Shown one piece after another: positions 6,981 through 8,277 of a stretch of DNA of 8,277 nucleotides (its first letter is position 1; every line of letters begins with the position of its first letter). Both the position numbers and the translations under genes were made by a program. The notes below the pieces were generated by a model, which saw nothing but the letters and a program-made list of their open reading frames with translations, did not search any database and was not told the DNA's origin. Origin of the DNA: an uncultured Actinomyces sp. (GTDB taxonomy: Bacteria > Actinomycetota > Actinomycetes > Actinomycetales > Actinomycetaceae); the NCBI GenBank assembly GCA_902773415.1, contig CACYEE010000003.1, positions 1 through 8,277 on the forward strand. Reading direction: 5' to 3'.

Positions 6981-7048
6981 GATTCTACGCGATTGGCTTC
7001 GCGCTCCAGCGTTTCGCGGAAGTGAGGAGCACGCTATTTCGGTTCCTG

Positions 7049-7963
7049 TCAGCGCTTGGCGAGCTGGAACTCCGCAATCGAGAGGTCGCAGGCGACAGCG
7101 TCGACCTGGCCGGATTCGAGCTGCATGAAGGCGTTGTTGTAGTCGCCGATGGTGGCGAGGTTCGCGAAGGTGTCGGCGAGGTCCTTGCGGCCTTCTTCGT
7201 CGCCGAGCACCTCGTAGGCGGCCGAATCGACCTGCGTGATGACGTTCTTGTCCTTGAGGCCGTCGAGAGAGTCGATGCCGGAGTCTGCGCGGACGACGAC
7301 AACCTGCTCGTTGAGCATGTAGGGCTCGGAGAAGGTGTACTGGTCCTCGCGGCCTTCCATCGTGAATCCGTTCCAGATGACGTCGATGGTACCGGAGTTG
7401 AGCTGGGCGTCCTTCGCGTCCCAGTCGATCGGCTCGGCCTTGAACTCCCAGCCGTTGGCCTCGGCGACCATCTGGGCGAGCTCGAGGTCGAAACCGGTGT
7501 AGGATCCATCGTCGGCAACATAGCCGTAGGGCGGGTATGCCGAGTCGAAGCCGACGGTGAAGGTGCGGTCCTGGCCGGCGCCGGCGTCCTTCTTCGCGTC
7601 CTCCTTCTTCGGGAGCACCCAGTTGTCGTAGCTCATTCCCTGGTCGGCGTACTTCTCGACGAGCTTCTCGATTTCGCCTTCGTTGTCGAGGGCCTGCATG
7701 GTTTCGGTGACCTGGGCGGCGAATTCCTCCTCGCCCTTCTTGAAGCCGACGGCGTAGTGCTCGGAGGACAGGGCCTCGTCGAGCTTGACGAAGGTGGCTT
7801 CGGATGCCTCGGCGCTGTCCGTCGCGCTCGCTTCGGCGGAGGCGGAATCGGACGCGGGGGCGCCGCTTTCGGTCGAGGATGTCGAGTCGGAGCAGGCGGA
7901 CAGGGAGAACGCGGACAGCGCGAGCATGGACGCTGCGGCAATCAGGCGCTTTGCGGACTTCAT
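7049..7963 (-). CDS. Amino-acid-binding lipoprotein of the ABC transporter, apparently circularly permuted
   Basis: This 304-residue protein captures the amino acid outside the cell for the transporter encoded downstream. A lipoprotein signal ends in LSAC with Cys24 as the lipid-anchored residue, followed by a Ser/Ala/Asp-rich tether (25-56). Residues 57-117 (FVKLDEALSSEHYAVGFKKG onwards to the SYDNWVL region) resemble what is normally the C-terminal end of this family. A charged linker (118-133) then leads into the usual family start, TFTVGFDSAYPPYGY (134-148), then PIDWDAKD (178-185), IWNGFTMEGREDQY (196-209) and VDAVACDLSIAEFQ (287-300). The protein stops at AKR, where the displaced segment would normally follow. 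R205 and D293 are in the places that usually hold the ligand carboxylate and amino groups. The start at 7963 is supported by AAGGA 6 bases upstream and by the signal peptide. The family and role are certain; the permutation rests on my reading of the family order. Confidence 0.93.
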   Translation of the reverse strand: MKSAKRLIAAASMLALSAFSLSACSDSTSSTESGAPASDSASAEASATDSAEASEATFVKLDEALSSEHYAVGFKKGEEEFAAQVTETMQALDNEGEIEKLVEKYADQGMSYDNWVLPKKEDAKKDAGAGQDRTFTVGFDSAYPPYGYVADDGSYTGFDLELAQMVAEANGWEFKAEPIDWDAKDAQLNSGTIDVIWNGFTMEGREDQYTFSEPYMLNEQVVVVRADSGIDSLDGLKDKNVITQVDSAAYEVLGDEEGRKDLADTFANLATIGDYNNAFMQLESGQVDAVACDLSIAEFQLAKR

Positions 7964-8134
7964 GGGTGTTCCTTTCTGCGCGAGCCTGGAGCGGGCCTGG
8001 CCGTTGCGTGCGGAGGCTGCGCGGATAACGTTCAAAGCATTCCTTTACTACCACAGCCCGCGGGGCCTTTTCGCGTCGTTTCGCGCATTGGGAAGCCCGG
8101 CGCGCCCGCGCGCGCCCGCCGCCAGGCGAGATTT

Positions 8135-8153
8135 GGGGACAGCGACGAGCGGA
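8135..8153. repeat. 19-bp dispersed repeat, copy 2
   Basis: This is identical to 1996-2014 (GGGGACAGCGACGAGCGGA) and in the same orientation. Here it is preceded by GGCGAG four bases earlier and followed after 10 bases by a perfect-arm palindrome at 8164-8196. Confidence 0.6.
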
Positions 8154-8163
8154 AGCGCCGCGG

Positions 8164-8196
8164 GCGTATCAAAGGTGTCAGACACCTTTGATACGC
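8164..8196. repeat. 33-bp palindrome with perfect 16-bp arms
   Basis: GCGTATCAAAGGTGTC (8164-8179) and its exact complement (8181-8196) flank a single A. The arms are AT-rich for this genome. As RNA it can form a stem with a loop around GUCAGAC; as DNA it is a good dyad for a dimeric regulator. It lies about 200 bases upstream of the transporter operon start and just before an unresolved right edge. It could be a terminator of a gene entering from the right, an operator, or part of a dispersed element together with the 19-bp repeat beside it. Confidence 0.7.
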
Positions 8197-8277
8197 GGGT
8201 TTTGCGGCGCGGGCCGGCGCGGGGGCGTCCGCTGCCGGTTCCGCGTCTTCGGGCGCGACGGTGGCGTTGCCTGCCGC

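Larger units (their letters stand above)
7964..8277. other. Upstream region of the transporter operon and unresolved right edge
   Basis: No gene is supported in these 314 bases. On the minus strand, the operon ribosome binding site (AAGGA, 7970-7974) is followed upstream by a comparatively AT-rich patch at about 8023-8050. This is the likeliest promoter site, though I cannot place a confident -35/-10 pair. Next come a 19-bp repeat (8135-8153) and a 33-bp palindrome (8164-8196). From about 8197 to the edge, both strands have an open, Ala-rich frame; the minus strand reads residues such as NATVAPEDAEPAADAPAPA. This may be the end of another gene, but the piece is too short to assign. Confidence 0.5.

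Noticed and set aside
6918..8054. Long upstream extension of the permease frame
   Set aside because: It runs antiframe through the whole binding-protein gene and is Arg-rich shadow sequence; the GTG at 6917 has a full AAGGAGG.
7022..8191. Plus-strand open frame opposite the binding-protein gene
   Set aside because: It is a shadow of a gene with a lipobox and clear family motifs; the 389 codons show no recognisable domain.
1..8277. Defence system, prophage, CRISPR array or insertion sequence
   Set aside because: No nuclease, helicase, integrase or transposase motif was seen, and no regularly spaced repeats; the only repeats are the short ones listed.

Overview
The window reads as a chromosomal segment of a high-GC Gram-positive bacterium, most likely an actinobacterium of the Actinomycetaceae type. 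The reasons are strong G/C bias at third codon positions, an actinobacterial protein O-mannosyltransferase, a membrane-anchored HtrA-like protease with a long Ala/Pro/Gly-rich N-terminal tail, a lipoprotein-type binding protein, and GTG start use. No rRNA, tRNA, CRISPR array, insertion sequence or phage gene can be supported.

Layout: (1) 53-1978 (+) is a multi-pass protein mannosyltransferase; its frame is open to the left edge, so the true start may lie outside. (2) 1979-2327 is a gene-free gap carrying a 19-bp sequence found again at 8135-8153. (3) 2328-4220 (+) is a membrane-anchored trypsin-like/PDZ protease. (4) A 22-bp perfect hairpin at 4282-4329 separates it from a convergent gene. 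(5) 4383-5366 (-) is an unrecognised single-pass membrane protein with a helical, probably coiled-coil, exterior domain. (6) 5489-7963 (-) is a three-gene polar amino-acid ABC transporter operon in the order binding lipoprotein, permease, ATPase, with a strong hairpin after the first gene and an 8-bp overlap between the last two. (7) 7964-8277 holds the operon's upstream region, the second copy of the 19-bp repeat and a 33-bp palindrome.

Together the genes describe cell-envelope work: glycosylating exported proteins, surface proteolysis, an unknown surface protein and amino-acid import. The mannosyltransferase could modify the other three exported proteins, but nothing in the sequence proves this.

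The most unusual observation is in the binding protein (7049-7963). Its fold appears circularly permuted. The segment that normally ends this family is found at the N-terminus, directly behind the lipoprotein tether. It is followed by the usual beginning and middle of the family, and the protein stops exactly where the displaced segment would normally follow.
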